A stretch of DNA of 64,000 nt. Origin: Mycetocola manganoxydans (GTDB taxonomy: Bacteria; Actinomycetota; Actinomycetes; Actinomycetales; Microbacteriaceae). Location: NCBI RefSeq assembly GCF_003667545.1, contig NZ_RCUV01000005.1, positions 273,197 through 337,196 of the forward strand, written 5' to 3'. The translations under genes and the position numbers were made by a program. Position 1 is the first letter of the stretch; every line of letters starts with the position of its first letter. The notes below the pieces were generated by a model. That model ran no database searches. It was not told the DNA's origin and saw only the letters and a program-made list of their open reading frames with translations. Of this stretch, positions 55,221-64,000 are shown piece by piece.

Positions 55221-56512
55221 GCTGCACCCGCTTCCAGGTCCTTGTAGCCGAGGTAACGGCGCGTCGCCATCATCTGGTCGTAGTCGAGGAAGAACGTGTG
55301 CTTTCCGCTCTTCGGCCGGGGGCCGTCGAGCATCCGCTGCACGGCCTTCGTGACGTCGGGTTCGATGACACCGAAGTCCTTGCCCTCGTAGGCGAGGCGC
55401 AGGGCGACGAACGCTCCCTTCGGCCCGGAGATGACGTCGACGTGGTCGAGTTTGCTGAGGTCGGCCGCATAGAGCCAGGACGGGTCCTTGCTCGACTCGT
55501 CGTACGCGAAGAGCACCGAATCCGGTGTGCCCTCGAGGTAGTCGAGGTTGAGCTGCAGGCTCGCCAGGTTCTTGAGCATGAGAATCTCGATCTCGCGCCC
55601 GTTGACGTGCAGGACCTCACCCCGGCCGTAGACCGTCTTCGTGGTCTGGACGGCGGACACCGCCTTCGCGATGTCGAACCTGTCGCCGAGGTTGCGAGCG
55701 GCGAGAGTGAATGCCGCGGCGATGTCGACGGCGTAGTGGATGCCGCGGGACGGCATCCGCACATCGTGAACGGTTCCAGCGAAGCTGATCTTCGCGTCGT
55801 AACCGTCAGCCTGGACGACCTCGGCGACAGCAGACCGGAGGGCTGTGGCCGCCGCGCCGGAGAAGTCACGGGCGGAAACCTGGCCATGGGGCGCTGATGC
55901 CTGGACCTCGGGCGTGACCCCGAAGTATTCGACGTTGAGCCTGCCTTCGGCTTCCAGTTCGGTTCCCAGCGTTCCGAGGAAGTTGTCGTCGCGGTTCAGC
56001 ACGATCGACGAGCCGATCTCGGCGGCGATCCCCCGGAACATCGCGGCAACCTTGTCTGGTTCGCCGAAACGGTAGATCTGGTCGACGAGGAGGTTCAGAA
56101 TGACTGCCGTGTCCGGCTTGAGCTGCCGCGCAATGACGGCCCCGTAACCCTCGTCGATCTCGAGAATGGCGATGTCGGCGTCCATCCGGCCGGTCAGCGA
56201 CGTCTCGGCAAGGATCGCCGAGGCGATGCCCTGCGGCATGTTCGCGCCGGACGGGTTCGTGAAGACTCTGAGACCGTGCTCGCGCATGACAGCGGAGAGC
56301 AGGTTCGTCGTCGTGGACTTGCCGTTGGAACCGAGAACGAAGACGACACCGTACGGAAGCTGCGACGCCACGTCGCGCATCACATTCGGGGCCAGCTTCT
56401 GCACGACAACGCCTGGCAGTGCGCTCCCGCCGCCGCGCAGGCGCGTCGCAAAACGCGTCAGGCGGCCAGCGAGAATCGGGAGGACATAGTGCAGGCCGGT
56501 CGATTTACTCAA
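55217..56512 (-). CDS. MurT-like Mur ligase, without zinc-ribbon cysteines
   Basis: 431 residues from a TTG that overlaps the sigA stop by 8 nt. The Mur-ligase ATPase core has the P-loop [12 protein letters not shown] (about 59-70), [16 protein letters not shown] and ILEIDEGYG; the C-terminal domain has KTVYGRGEV, and KDPSW retains an Asp (343) like the one that completes the GatD triad. The usual Cys4 zinc ribbon, expected at about 196-255, is absent: there is no cysteine in the protein. The conserved KNPAG motif is KNLAS. It should activate the D-Glu alpha-carboxyl of lipid II, but with which amine donor is open. Confidence 0.88.
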   Translation of the reverse strand: MSKSTGLHYVLPILAGRLTRFATRLRGGGSALPGVVVQKLAPNVMRDVASQLPYGVVFVLGSNGKSTTTNLLSAVMREHGLRVFTNPSGANMPQGIASAILAETSLTGRMDADIAILEIDEGYGAVIARQLKPDTAVILNLLVDQIYRFGEPDKVAAMFRGIAAEIGSSIVLNRDDNFLGTLGTELEAEGRLNVEYFGVTPEVQASAPHGQVSARDFSGAAATALRSAVAEVVQADGYDAKISFAGTVHDVRMPSRGIHYAVDIAAAFTLAARNLGDRFDIAKAVSAVQTTKTVYGRGEVLHVNGREIEILMLKNLASLQLNLDYLEGTPDSVLFAYDESSKDPSWLYAADLSKLDHVDVISGPKGAFVALRLAYEGKDFGVIEPDVTKAVQRMLDGPRPKSGKHTFFLDYDQMMATRRYLGYKDLEAGAA

Positions 56513-57845
56513 GGTAGTCCCGGAGCGACTGCGACCGTGACGGGTGACGCAGCTTCGCCATCGTCTTGGACTCGATCTGACGGATCCGCTCACGCGTCAC
56601 GCCGAACGTGTCACCGATCTGGTCGAGAGTCTTCGGCATACCGTCACCAAGTCCGAAGCGCATGCGGATGACGCCGGCTTCGCGCTCACTGAGCGAGTCG
56701 AGCAGGCTCTCGAGCTGCTTCTGCAGCATCGTGAAGCCAACAGCATCGGCAGGGACGACGGCCTCGGTGTCTTCGATGAGGTCACCGAACTCGCTGTCTC
56801 CGTCTTCACCGAGCGGCGTGTGCAGCGAGATCGGCTCGCGGCCGTACTTCTGGACCTCGATGACCTTCTCGGGTGTCATGTCGAGTTCACGGCTGAGTTC
56901 CTCAGGCGTCGGCTCGCGACCGAGGTCCTGAAGCATCTGCCGCTGGACGCGGGCGAGCTTGTTGATGACCTCGACCATGTGTACCGGGATACGGATGGTG
57001 CGGGCCTGGTCTGCCATGGCGCGGGTGATTGCCTGACGGATCCACCAGGTCGCGTACGTTGAGAACTTGAAGCCCTTGGTGTAGTCGAACTTCTCGACCG
57101 CACGGATGAGACCGAGGTTTCCCTCCTGGATGAGGTCGAGGAACTGCATCCCACGACCCGTGTAGCGCTTCGCGAGCGACACCACGAGGCGGAGGTTCGC
57201 GCCGAGCAGGTGACTCTTCGCCCGAGCGCCGTCCTTCGCTACCCACTGAAGTTCGCGGCCGAGCTGCGTGCGCTTCTCGGTGTCGTCCATCTGTGACAGC
57301 TTGTCCTCAGCGAACAGGCCGGCCTCGATGCGCATCGCGAGTTCGACTTCTTCGGCCGCGTTGAGAAGTGCGACCTTTCCGATCTGCTTGAGGTAGTCCT
57401 TGACGGGGTCGGCGGTCGCACCGGTGATCGCCGAAGAGTAGACGGGAACTTCGTCCTCGTCGTCGACGAGCGACAGCACGAGTGCACCCTGTGGGAGGGC
57501 CTCCGCCTCCGCTGCCTTCTTCTTGCGGGCTTCCTCAGCCTCTTCACGCTCGGCGTCCGTCTGGTCGACGTGAACCTCTTCGGGCTCGTCCGTCTTCTTC
57601 TTGGCGGCCGCGCGCTTCGCGGGAGCTTTTGCCGGCGCCTTCGCGGCTGGAGCCTTTGCGGCTGCCTCAGCCTTCTTGGCGGCTGCTGTCTTCGTTGGGG
57701 CCTTCGCCGCCGCGGTCTTCGCAGGCGCCTTCTTGGCCGGAGCCTTGGTCGTGGTCGCCTTGTCTGCGACCGCTGTTTCTGTTGCGGCCTTCGTTGCCGT
57801 CTTCTTGTCTTCCGTTGCCGAAGTTTGTGCGGCCTTGCTGGCCAT
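56505..57845 (-). CDS. sigA: Primary sigma factor SigA (RpoD)
   Basis: 446 residues. A Lys/Ala/Pro-rich tail (about 1-90, repeats such as [15 protein letters not shown]) is followed by an acidic stretch, region 1.2 ([25 protein letters not shown]), region 2 ([30 protein letters not shown] and [18 protein letters not shown]), region 3 ([13 protein letters not shown]) and region 4 ([22 protein letters not shown]). This is the housekeeping sigma factor. ATG 57845 has AAAGGTGCTCC upstream; an earlier in-frame start is less likely. murT and gatD follow with overlapping codons. Confidence 0.96.
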   Translation of the reverse strand: MASKAAQTSATEDKKTATKAATETAVADKATTTKAPAKKAPAKTAAAKAPTKTAAAKKAEAAAKAPAAKAPAKAPAKRAAAKKKTDEPEEVHVDQTDAEREEAEEARKKKAAEAEALPQGALVLSLVDDEDEVPVYSSAITGATADPVKDYLKQIGKVALLNAAEEVELAMRIEAGLFAEDKLSQMDDTEKRTQLGRELQWVAKDGARAKSHLLGANLRLVVSLAKRYTGRGMQFLDLIQEGNLGLIRAVEKFDYTKGFKFSTYATWWIRQAITRAMADQARTIRIPVHMVEVINKLARVQRQMLQDLGREPTPEELSRELDMTPEKVIEVQKYGREPISLHTPLGEDGDSEFGDLIEDTEAVVPADAVGFTMLQKQLESLLDSLSEREAGVIRMRFGLGDGMPKTLDQIGDTFGVTRERIRQIESKTMAKLRHPSRSQSLRDYLE

Positions 57846-58048
57846 AGGAGCACCTTTCAGTCCCGGGAGCGTGTTTGTCACGGACACCCGCTCATGGGCC
57901 CAGATTGTTTTCGGACATTACTAAGACCCATGTCAAGCCCTGGCGCTGGGATCGCGTCGGAAGACACGGCCTGCACGGACTTGAACGGGTCCTTAGTCCA
58001 CATTATGTCACGTTTTGCTGGGAGAACTTTCCATTTTCCCATTCGCCG

Positions 58049-59368
58049 TCAGCGGCGGCGGCGTCGAATTGCCTCAAGAGCTGCAACCCAGAGGGGGCCC
58101 ACCTGTATTCCCTCTTCTTCGACGATGCGCCTGCGCGTCCGGCGCCTGGCGATCATGAGCATCACCACGCCGAAACCGATGACCAGGTACTGCACGACGA
58201 AAGCCAGCCGGAACGAGTCCAGTGTGTACAACTCCTCCGGAGCAGTTCCTGCGGGCGCCTGCGAGTCGAGGATCAGGCCGATGAAGAACATCATCACGAA
58301 ACTGGCCAGGAACCCCCCGACATTCACCACGCCGTTGGCCGAACCGAGGACCCGAACGGGATTGAAGGTACGCGCGAAGTCGAATCCGATGAGCGACCCA
58401 GGTCCACCGGCACCGAGAACGACGAGCAGCAGCACGAGGACCCAGAGAGGCGGAGTTCCTGGCCACAGCAGAAGCAGCGTCCACGCGGCTCCGATCGCGG
58501 CGACAATCCCGAGGACGAGGTTGCTTCTGCGGTAGGGGTACCTGGCAGAGAGGATGCCGAGAAGCGGCCCGATCACGACACCGGAGGCGACGATGACGAG
58601 AAGCATCGAGGCCGCCGTCGTTTCCGAGATGTCCAGTGCGTAGACCATGAAGGGGTAACCCCAGAGAAGGGCGAACACCGTCCCGGACGACTGCGTCACG
58701 TAGTGCGACCAGAAACCAAGCCTGGTGCCCGGCCGTTGGAAACTTGCCTTCAGGGAGCCGAGCGCCTCCCGGAAACTCTCCGCCCGGTCATCACCCCCTG
58801 TCCCTGCCGGCCGGTCCCGGATGACGGCGAGGGCGAGCACGAGGGCAAGGGCGACGAACGACGCTGCGGCGACGAACGCCGGCGTCCAGCCGAAGGCGTT
58901 CAGGAGCCATGCGAAAGGGATCGCCGAGAGGATCTGACCGGCCTGGCCGAGGTTTCCCATCCACTGTGACAGCTGGGGTACCACGGGACCGGAGAACCAG
59001 GACGTGACCAGGCGCATCACGGAGACGAAGATCGCGGCGTCGCCGGCACCGACGAGGATCCTGCCGAGTACGGCGATCGAGATGGAGGGAGCAAAAGCGA
59101 GGACGAGTTGCCCCGCAACGAGGAAGGCGAGTCCCGCGGCGATCAGGACGCGGGGTCCGAGCCTGTCGATGAGAACCCCGACGGGGACCTGCATCGCCGC
59201 ATACACGACCAGTTGCAGCACGGCGAGTGTGGACAGTGCGGATGCGGTCGCGTCGAACCTGTCGACCGCGCTGACGCCGGCGACTCCGAGCGTCGACCGC
59301 TGCATGACCGCTGCAACGTAAGCGAAGACACCGACCCAGAACACCAGCCAGGACTTCGCGGAATTCAT
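58049..59368 (-). CDS. Major facilitator superfamily permease
   Basis: 439 residues with twelve predicted membrane helices. MFS signs are QVPVGVLIDRLGPRVLIAAGLAF (motif A region) and RILVGAGDAAIFVSVMRLVTSWF. Substrate unknown. A short basic C-terminus follows the last helix. TAAGCT ends 6 nt before the ATG, with GGGAGG between, so either a leaderless or a very short leadered mRNA is possible. The 200-nt gap to sigA contains the sigA promoter region, where no clear motif was fixed. Confidence 0.88.
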   Translation of the reverse strand: MNSAKSWLVFWVGVFAYVAAVMQRSTLGVAGVSAVDRFDATASALSTLAVLQLVVYAAMQVPVGVLIDRLGPRVLIAAGLAFLVAGQLVLAFAPSISIAVLGRILVGAGDAAIFVSVMRLVTSWFSGPVVPQLSQWMGNLGQAGQILSAIPFAWLLNAFGWTPAFVAAASFVALALVLALAVIRDRPAGTGGDDRAESFREALGSLKASFQRPGTRLGFWSHYVTQSSGTVFALLWGYPFMVYALDISETTAASMLLVIVASGVVIGPLLGILSARYPYRRSNLVLGIVAAIGAAWTLLLLWPGTPPLWVLVLLLVVLGAGGPGSLIGFDFARTFNPVRVLGSANGVVNVGGFLASFVMMFFIGLILDSQAPAGTAPEELYTLDSFRLAFVVQYLVIGFGVVMLMIARRRTRRRIVEEEGIQVGPLWVAALEAIRRRRR

Positions 59369-59374
59369 CCTCCC

Positions 59375-59380
59375 AGCTTA
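59375..59380 (-). promoter_or_regulatory. Candidate leaderless -10 (TAAGCT) for the MFS gene
   Basis: TAAGCT ends 6 nt before the ATG on the minus strand. The spacer GGGAGG also looks like a ribosome site, so start-site mapping would be needed to tell the two uses apart. Confidence 0.4.
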
Positions 59381-59387
59381 GAGGGGG

Positions 59388-60323
59388 CTACTCGTCCGAT
59401 CCCGGCCGGCGGCCGTCGTCCGGGCCTTTGCGGCCGGCGAGGAATTTCTCGAGTTCCGCGGCGATGTCGTCGGCAGACGGAAGCGTCCCGTCGGAGTCCA
59501 TCAAGGGAGACTTGAGGGCGCTTCCCTCCATGTAGGTGTCGTACCGTTCCTCGAGGGTGCCGACGAGCCGCTTGAGCTCCTCGTTCCCGCCCACCTGTTC
59601 GTCGATGCGGGAGACGAATTCACGGCCTTCCTCGCGCAACTCATCGGTCGGGAGAATGAGGCCGGTCGCCGCGCTGATGCTGTCGATCGCCGCAATCGCC
59701 GCGGTCGGGAACTCGGTGTCAGCCAGGTAGTGCGGGATGAGCAGTGCAAACCCGGCGACCCCCGCCCCGCGCTCGGTCAGCCGGTACTCAAGCAGATGGA
59801 GCACGTTCGACGGGACCTGGGTGTGTGGGCGCCACACGCTCATCGACTCGATCAGCTCTTCGCGCGTACCGCTGACAGTCACGCCGATCGGGCGTGTGTG
59901 CGGAACGGGCATCGGGATCGCGTGCACCCACGTCGTTCGGGCTACCCGGAAGTGGTCGATGAGGCCGATGACGTCGCGGACGAACCGTTCCCAGAGGAAG
60001 TCGGGTTCATATCCGGTGAGCAGCAGGAACGGGTGGCGCAGGTCGTCGTAAGCGAGCGAGAGCTGGAGCTTGGGCGGCGAGTACTCGGTCAGGTGGTCCT
60101 GGTCGAAATAGATGATCGGCCGACGCGCACGGTAATCGAGCAACAGGTCGTTGTCGAAGACCGCGACCGGTTCGCTCTCGAAGGCTCCGCGGGAATAGTC
60201 GTTGAATTGCCCGGCCGCGCCACCGGCGTCGGAGAAGCCTGTCAGCGCGACGACGAGGTCGAGCCCGTCGGGCACGTCGGCGGCCAACGCCGTCAACTCG
60301 AACAGTTCTCCGGGGAAACTCAT
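59388..60323 (-). CDS. PAC2 family protein (proteasome assembly chaperone-like)
   Basis: 311 residues. Family blocks are DLVVALTGFSDAGGAAGQFNDY at the N-terminus, LLLTGYEPDFLWERFVRDVIGLIDHF and VPHTRPIGVTVSGTREEL. The C-terminal tail is acidic. The family is related to proteasome assembly chaperone 2, and is widespread in actinobacteria including those without a proteasome; its function there is unknown. It is divergent from pepA; TAGAGT lies 6 nt before its ATG. Confidence 0.88.
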   Translation of the reverse strand: MSFPGELFELTALAADVPDGLDLVVALTGFSDAGGAAGQFNDYSRGAFESEPVAVFDNDLLLDYRARRPIIYFDQDHLTEYSPPKLQLSLAYDDLRHPFLLLTGYEPDFLWERFVRDVIGLIDHFRVARTTWVHAIPMPVPHTRPIGVTVSGTREELIESMSVWRPHTQVPSNVLHLLEYRLTERGAGVAGFALLIPHYLADTEFPTAAIAAIDSISAATGLILPTDELREEGREFVSRIDEQVGGNEELKRLVGTLEERYDTYMEGSALKSPLMDSDGTLPSADDIAAELEKFLAGRKGPDDGRRPGSDE

Positions 60324-60329
60324 GCTCCC

Positions 60330-60335
60330 ACTCTA
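60330..60335 (-). promoter_or_regulatory. Candidate leaderless -10 (TAGAGT) for the PAC2 gene
   Basis: TAGAGT ends 6 nt before the ATG (spacer GGGAGC) on the minus strand. Confidence 0.45.
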
Positions 60336-60412
60336 ATCGGCGTGCCCGGGCGCAGACCGTGCCGCGCGACGCGCTCAGCGAACACGGAGCCGGCTCCGCG
60401 TGAGCCAGCGTC

Positions 60413-60418
60413 TAGCAT
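60413..60418 (+). promoter_or_regulatory. Candidate leaderless -10 (TAGCAT) for pepA
   Basis: TAGCAT ends 7 nt before ATG 60426 and overlaps an earlier in-frame ATG at 60417. This overlap argues for 60426 as the true start. Confidence 0.45.
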
Positions 60419-60425
60419 GAAGGGC

Positions 60426-61931
60426 ATGTCTGTTCCCGTGCTTTCCGTGTCCACCTCCCCCGCCGTCGAGTCATCCGTCGACGTCCTCGTTATCGGAGCC
60501 GTGAGCTCCGGATCGTCGGCGTCGCTCCACGCGGTCGAAGACTTCTCGGCTCTCGGTGAGTCGCTCGACGCCATCGGGGTCAGCGGGAGCGCCGACCAGC
60601 TCGTGCGGATCCCTGCGACGATCGGCTCAGCGAGGAGTATCGCGATCATCGGTATCGGAACGGACGTCACTGCCGACAGCCTGAGGGATGCCGCCGGCTC
60701 CGCTGTACGCCAGCTGGCCGGTGCCGGATCCGTCGCGTTTGCGTTCCCCACGGCATCCGCGACCGATGTGGATGCGATCCTCGAGGGTGCCGCGCTCGGC
60801 GGGTACACCTTCACTGCCTACCGGAACACATCGCTCGATTCGATCAAGCAGGGCGTGGCATCCGTGACGGTCCACCTCGACGGTTCCCTGGCTGACGAGG
60901 GGTCGTTCGACGCTGCCGTCACCCGGGCCGAAGTCCTCGCCGATGCGATCGCCCAGGTCAAGGATCTGGTGAACACACCTCCCGGAGACCTGTACCCGGC
61001 CACGCTCGCCGCCGCAGCCGAGTCCGCTGTCGCCGGACTCTCCGTCGAGGTCACCACGTGGGATGAGAAAGCGCTCGAAGCCGACGGTTTCGGCGGCATC
61101 CTCGGTGTCGGCCAGGGATCGAGCCGAGGCCCGCGCCTCGTGAAGCTGTCGTACTCCCCCGCCGGCGCAGCGAAGCACCTCGCTCTCATCGGCAAGGGCA
61201 TCACCTTCGATACCGGCGGGCTGTCGCTGAAGCCGGCCGCCTCCATGGTCGGGATGAAGTACGACATGACCGGAGCGGCGTCCGTGCTCGGTGTCATCAT
61301 CGCCGCTGCGCGTCTCGAACTCCCGGTCCGGCTCACGGGGTGGCTCTGCATCGCGGAGAACATGCCGTCCGGCACGGCCATCCGCCCGAACGACGTGCTG
61401 ACGATGAAGGGTGGTCGCACCGTCGAAGTAACCAACACGGACGCCGAGGGCCGCCTCGTGATGGCCGACGGTCTCGTCGCCGCGAGCGAGGAACACCCGG
61501 ATGCCATCATCGACATCGCGACACTGACCGGCGCTGCACTCGTGGCACTGGGCAAGCGTTACACGGCTGTGATGGGCGACGACGACCTCGTCTCGGATGT
61601 GCTCTCCGCGGCAAGGACCGCGGGCGAACCGATGTGGGCGATGCCGTTCCCGGGCGAGCTCCGGTCGCTGCTGCGCTCGGACGTGGCCGACCTGGCGAAC
61701 GCCAAGGTGGGGAATACCGCGGGTGGAATGCTCCTCGCCGGGATCTTCCTCCGCGAGTTCATCGGCAAGCAGAGCGAGGACGAGGGAGCGGAGACGATTC
61801 CGTGGGCGCACCTCGATATCGCCGGGCCGGCAAACAACCCGGACGCACCGTACGGATTTACCGCCGGCGGCCCCAGTGGGGTTGGAGTTCGGACTCTCGT
61901 CAAGGTGGCCGAACAGATTGGTCGCCCGTAG
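60426..61931 (+). CDS. pepA: Leucyl aminopeptidase (M17)
   Basis: 501 residues. The N-terminal macro-like domain is followed by the catalytic domain with GKGITFDTGGLSLKP (metal-binding Lys and Asp), KYDMTGAASVLG, and the M17 signature NTDAEGRLVMADGL. It removes N-terminal residues from peptides using two divalent metals; some homologues also bind DNA. The start at MSVPVLS is preferred over an ATG 9 nt earlier because of the promoter overlap. lpd follows on the same strand after about 95 nt. Confidence 0.94.
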   Translation: MSVPVLSVSTSPAVESSVDVLVIGAVSSGSSASLHAVEDFSALGESLDAIGVSGSADQLVRIPATIGSARSIAIIGIGTDVTADSLRDAAGSAVRQLAGAGSVAFAFPTASATDVDAILEGAALGGYTFTAYRNTSLDSIKQGVASVTVHLDGSLADEGSFDAAVTRAEVLADAIAQVKDLVNTPPGDLYPATLAAAAESAVAGLSVEVTTWDEKALEADGFGGILGVGQGSSRGPRLVKLSYSPAGAAKHLALIGKGITFDTGGLSLKPAASMVGMKYDMTGAASVLGVIIAAARLELPVRLTGWLCIAENMPSGTAIRPNDVLTMKGGRTVEVTNTDAEGRLVMADGLVAASEEHPDAIIDIATLTGAALVALGKRYTAVMGDDDLVSDVLSAARTAGEPMWAMPFPGELRSLLRSDVADLANAKVGNTAGGMLLAGIFLREFIGKQSEDEGAETIPWAHLDIAGPANNPDAPYGFTAGGPSGVGVRTLVKVAEQIGRP

Positions 61932-62025
61932 TAAGGTCGTATGGGCTAGTCAGCCCCCATCGTCGCCAGCTCGAACCCGTGTCGGCGGCTTAAGCACGAA
62001 CCCAGATGCACGAGGGAGAAGCTCA

Positions 62026-63399
62026 GTGTCGGAGCAGAATTTTGACATCGTAATCCTCGGTGGCGGAAGTGGCGGATACGCAGCAGCACTGCGCGCATCC
62101 GAACTCGGCTTCACCGTCGGACTTGTAGAGAAGGACAAGCTCGGTGGCACCTGCCTCCACCGCGGCTGCATCCCCACCAAGGCACTCCTGCACTCGGCCG
62201 AGGTTGCCGATGTCGCGCGGGACTCCGCGAAGTATGGCGTCAAGGCCACCTTCGACAGCATCGACATCGCCGGCGTCACCGCGTATCGCGAGGGGATCGT
62301 CGCCAAAAAGTACAAGGGCCTTCAGGGTCTCATCAAGGCGCGGGGCATCACCGTCATCGAGGGCGAAGGAAAGCTCACCTCTCCGACGACCGTCCAGGTC
62401 GGCGACCAGACGGTCACCGGCAAGAACGTCATTCTCGCAACGGGTTCGTACAGCCGCTCCCTCCCCGGTCTCGACATCGGCGGACGCGTCATCACGAGCG
62501 AGCAGGCACTTCAGCTCGACTTCGTGCCGAAGAAGGTCGCTGTCCTCGGCGGCGGCGTCATCGGCGTCGAATTCGCGAGTGTCTGGAAGTCCTTCGGATC
62601 TGACGTCACGATCATCGAAGCGCTCCCCCACCTCGTCCCCAACGAGGATGAGGCCATGAGCAAGGGCCTCGAACGTGCGTTCCGCAAGCGCGGCATCAAC
62701 TACTCGCTCGGCGTGCGATTCCAGGGCGTGACCCAGGATGAGAACGGCGTGGTCATCACGCTCGAGAACGGCACAACGATCGAAGCAGAACTTCTGCTCG
62801 TCGCCGTCGGACGTGGACCGTCAACAGCCAACCTCGGCTACGAAGAGGTCGGCGTCACCATCGACCGCGGCTTCGTCATCACCAACGACCGCCTCGAAAC
62901 CAACATTCCGGGCCTCTACGCTGTCGGCGACATCGTCCCCGGCCTCCAGCTCGCCCACCGGGGCTTCCAGCAGGGCATCTTTGCCGTCGAGGAGATCGCC
63001 GGGCTCAAGCCGGTGCTCATCCCCGACGTCAACATCCCCAAGGTGACCTACAGCGACCCCGAGGTCGCATCCGTCGGACTCACCGAGGCGAAAGCAGCCG
63101 AAGAGTACGGTGCAGACAAGATCACCTCATACGAGTTCAACCTCGCCGGCAACGGCAAGAGCGAGATCATCGGGACCACGGGCAACATCAAGGTCATCCG
63201 CGTCAACGACGGTCCCGTCATCGGCGTGCACATGATCGGCGCCCGGGTCGGCGAACTCATCACCGAGGGTCAGCTCGCGGTGAACTGGGAAGCGTACCCG
63301 GAGGACCTCGCTCCTCTGATCCACGCGCACCCGACGCAGAGCGAAGCGCTCGGCGAGGCCTTCCTCCACCTGGCAGGCAAGCCGCTCCACGCACTTTAG
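62026..63399 (+). CDS. lpdA: Dihydrolipoyl dehydrogenase (E3)
   Basis: 457 residues from GTG with GAGGGAGAAG upstream. FAD motif VILGGGSGGYAAA, redox disulfide Cys43/Cys48 in GGTCLHRGC, NAD motif VAVLGGGVIGVEFASV, and the dimer-interface catalytic HAHPTQSE are all present. It reoxidises the dihydrolipoyl groups of 2-oxo-acid dehydrogenase complexes. The E2 gene follows after 70 nt, consistent with a shared complex. Confidence 0.96.
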   Translation: MSEQNFDIVILGGGSGGYAAALRASELGFTVGLVEKDKLGGTCLHRGCIPTKALLHSAEVADVARDSAKYGVKATFDSIDIAGVTAYREGIVAKKYKGLQGLIKARGITVIEGEGKLTSPTTVQVGDQTVTGKNVILATGSYSRSLPGLDIGGRVITSEQALQLDFVPKKVAVLGGGVIGVEFASVWKSFGSDVTIIEALPHLVPNEDEAMSKGLERAFRKRGINYSLGVRFQGVTQDENGVVITLENGTTIEAELLLVAVGRGPSTANLGYEEVGVTIDRGFVITNDRLETNIPGLYAVGDIVPGLQLAHRGFQQGIFAVEEIAGLKPVLIPDVNIPKVTYSDPEVASVGLTEAKAAEEYGADKITSYEFNLAGNGKSEIIGTTGNIKVIRVNDGPVIGVHMIGARVGELITEGQLAVNWEAYPEDLAPLIHAHPTQSEALGEAFLHLAGKPLHAL

Positions 63400-63469
63400 G
63401 CCGCACCCACCCGGGCGCGATCAATCTAAGCTACATACGTAAAGAACTGGTTTCAAAGGAGACAAGGTC

Positions 63470-64000
63470 ATGGCAGAATCCGTAAGCCTTCCGGCGCTCG
63501 GTGAGAGTGTCACCGAGGGCACGGTCACCCGTTGGCTGAAAAACGTTGGAGACCGGGTCGAGGTCGACGAGCCGTTGCTCGAGGTATCAACCGACAAGGT
63601 TGACACCGAGATCCCGTCCCCCGTCGCCGGGGTGATCGAAGAGATTCTCGTCCAGGAGGATGAGACGGTCGAGGTCGGCACGGCACTCGTGAAGATCGGA
63701 GACGGCTCATCGTCTGGCGGTGACGCTCCCGCTGAGGAGCCAGCCGCTGAAGAACCCGTCGAAGAGGCACCCGCTGAAGAACCGGCTGGCGAAGATCCTG
63801 CCGCCGAGGCGCAGGAAGAAGAAGCTGACACGGTCAAGCCGTCGACCGAAGTGTCGGAGGAAGCAGAAGCTCCCGCCGCCTCGGAGTCGACACCCGATGT
63901 CGCTCCCCCCGCTCCGGCAGCACCGGAGCCCGCTCCAGCGGCCGAGGCGCCCGCCGCTCCGGCGCCCGCCGCTCCGGCGCCGGCCGCTCCGGCGCCGGCC
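63470..64000 (+). CDS. sucB: 2-oxoglutarate dehydrogenase E2 (dihydrolipoamide succinyltransferase), N-terminal part
   Basis: 177 residues are visible; the gene continues beyond the window. AAGGAGACAAGG precedes the ATG. The lipoyl domain (1-80) carries the attachment lysine Lys43 in [10 protein letters not shown] long Glu/Pro/Ala linker follows ([17 protein letters not shown]) and then Ala/Pro repeats ([13 protein letters not shown]) that normally lead to a second lipoyl or the E1/E3-binding domain. The acyltransferase domain is not visible, so SucB rather than another E2 is inferred from the GESVTEG start and the neighbouring lpd. Confidence 0.88.
   Translation, partial: MAESVSLPALGESVTEGTVTRWLKNVGDRVEVDEPLLEVSTDKVDTEIPSPVAGVIEEILVQEDETVEVGTALVKIGDGSSSGGDAPAEEPAAEEPVEEAPAEEPAGEDPAAEAQEEEADTVKPSTEVSEEAEAPAASESTPDVAPPAPAAPEPAPAAEAPAAPAPAAPAPAAPAPA

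Noticed and set aside
59730..60425. Upstream extension of the pepA frame
   Set aside because: It runs antisense over the PAC2 gene; leucyl aminopeptidase similarity begins at MSVPVLS.

Overview
The window is a high-GC actinobacterial chromosome segment. Gene content and order point to the order Micrococcales, most likely family Microbacteriaceae. The markers are actinobacteria-specific families (DUF3000, DUF3093, DUF3159, DUF3710, DUF4193, DUF7455, SepH), a SigA with a long Lys/Ala/Pro-rich N-terminus, a MurT/GatD pair, and the thrS-HIT-pdxST-yebC-ruvCAB-yajC-secDF-rel gene order. I could not fix the genus. No insertion sequence, prophage, integrase or CRISPR array is visible. This is core chromosome with a few accessory genes.

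Layout. 1-3.5 kb: a truncated siderophore-interacting protein under a likely DtxR/IdeR box, a membrane-anchored cyclophilin, a DUF349 protein and an AbiEi-like hypothetical protein. 3.5-16.3 kb, all minus strand: the cluster thrS, HIT, pdxS, pdxT, yebC, ruvC, ruvA, ruvB, yajC, secD, secF, rel (tRNA charging, PLP synthesis, Holliday-junction processing, protein export, stringent response). 16.4-22.5 kb: mixed accessory genes (YhhN, hydrolase, AI-2E-type permease, zinc alcohol dehydrogenase, DUF1304/cupin pair, LuxR regulator). 22.5-23.1 kb: four tRNA genes (Val-GAC, Cys-GCA, Gly-GCC on minus; Val-CAC on plus). 23.1-28.5 kb: a PPOX gene remnant, a ScyD/ScyE-like secreted protein, an EEP nuclease with a probable ATC start, a solitary PemK/MazF toxin, an Amt transporter behind a GlnR-like box, and zapE. 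28.7-42.6 kb: rhodanese/SufE, a membrane-anchored hydrolase, DUF3000/RNase D, a thiolase-FadB operon, a CEOS-family dehydrogenase, dxs and aconitase. 42.8-46.7 kb: DUF3159-DUF3710-dut, DUF3093, DUF4193 and sepH. 46.7-53.3 kb: a phosphodiesterase-like protein, convergent parC and parE with an inverted-repeat array between them, and DUF7455. 53.3-64 kb: a DinB2-like polymerase, gatD-murT-sigA, an MFS permease, a PAC2 protein, pepA, lpd and the start of sucB.

The most interesting signal is the murT-gatD pair just downstream of sigA. GatD lacks the catalytic cysteine of its glutaminase site, and MurT has no cysteine at all, so it lacks the usual Cys4 zinc ribbon. Microbacteriaceae typically make B-type peptidoglycan, in which the alpha-carboxyl of D-Glu carries an amino acid (often Gly) instead of an amide. 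This pair may therefore be a repurposed ligase that does not use glutamine-derived ammonia. Other points of interest are a DinB polymerase without the aromatic steric gate, a recurrent TANNNT hexamer 6-8 nt before start codons (predicted leaderless mRNAs), a hairpin between yajC and secD, and the probable ATC start codon.
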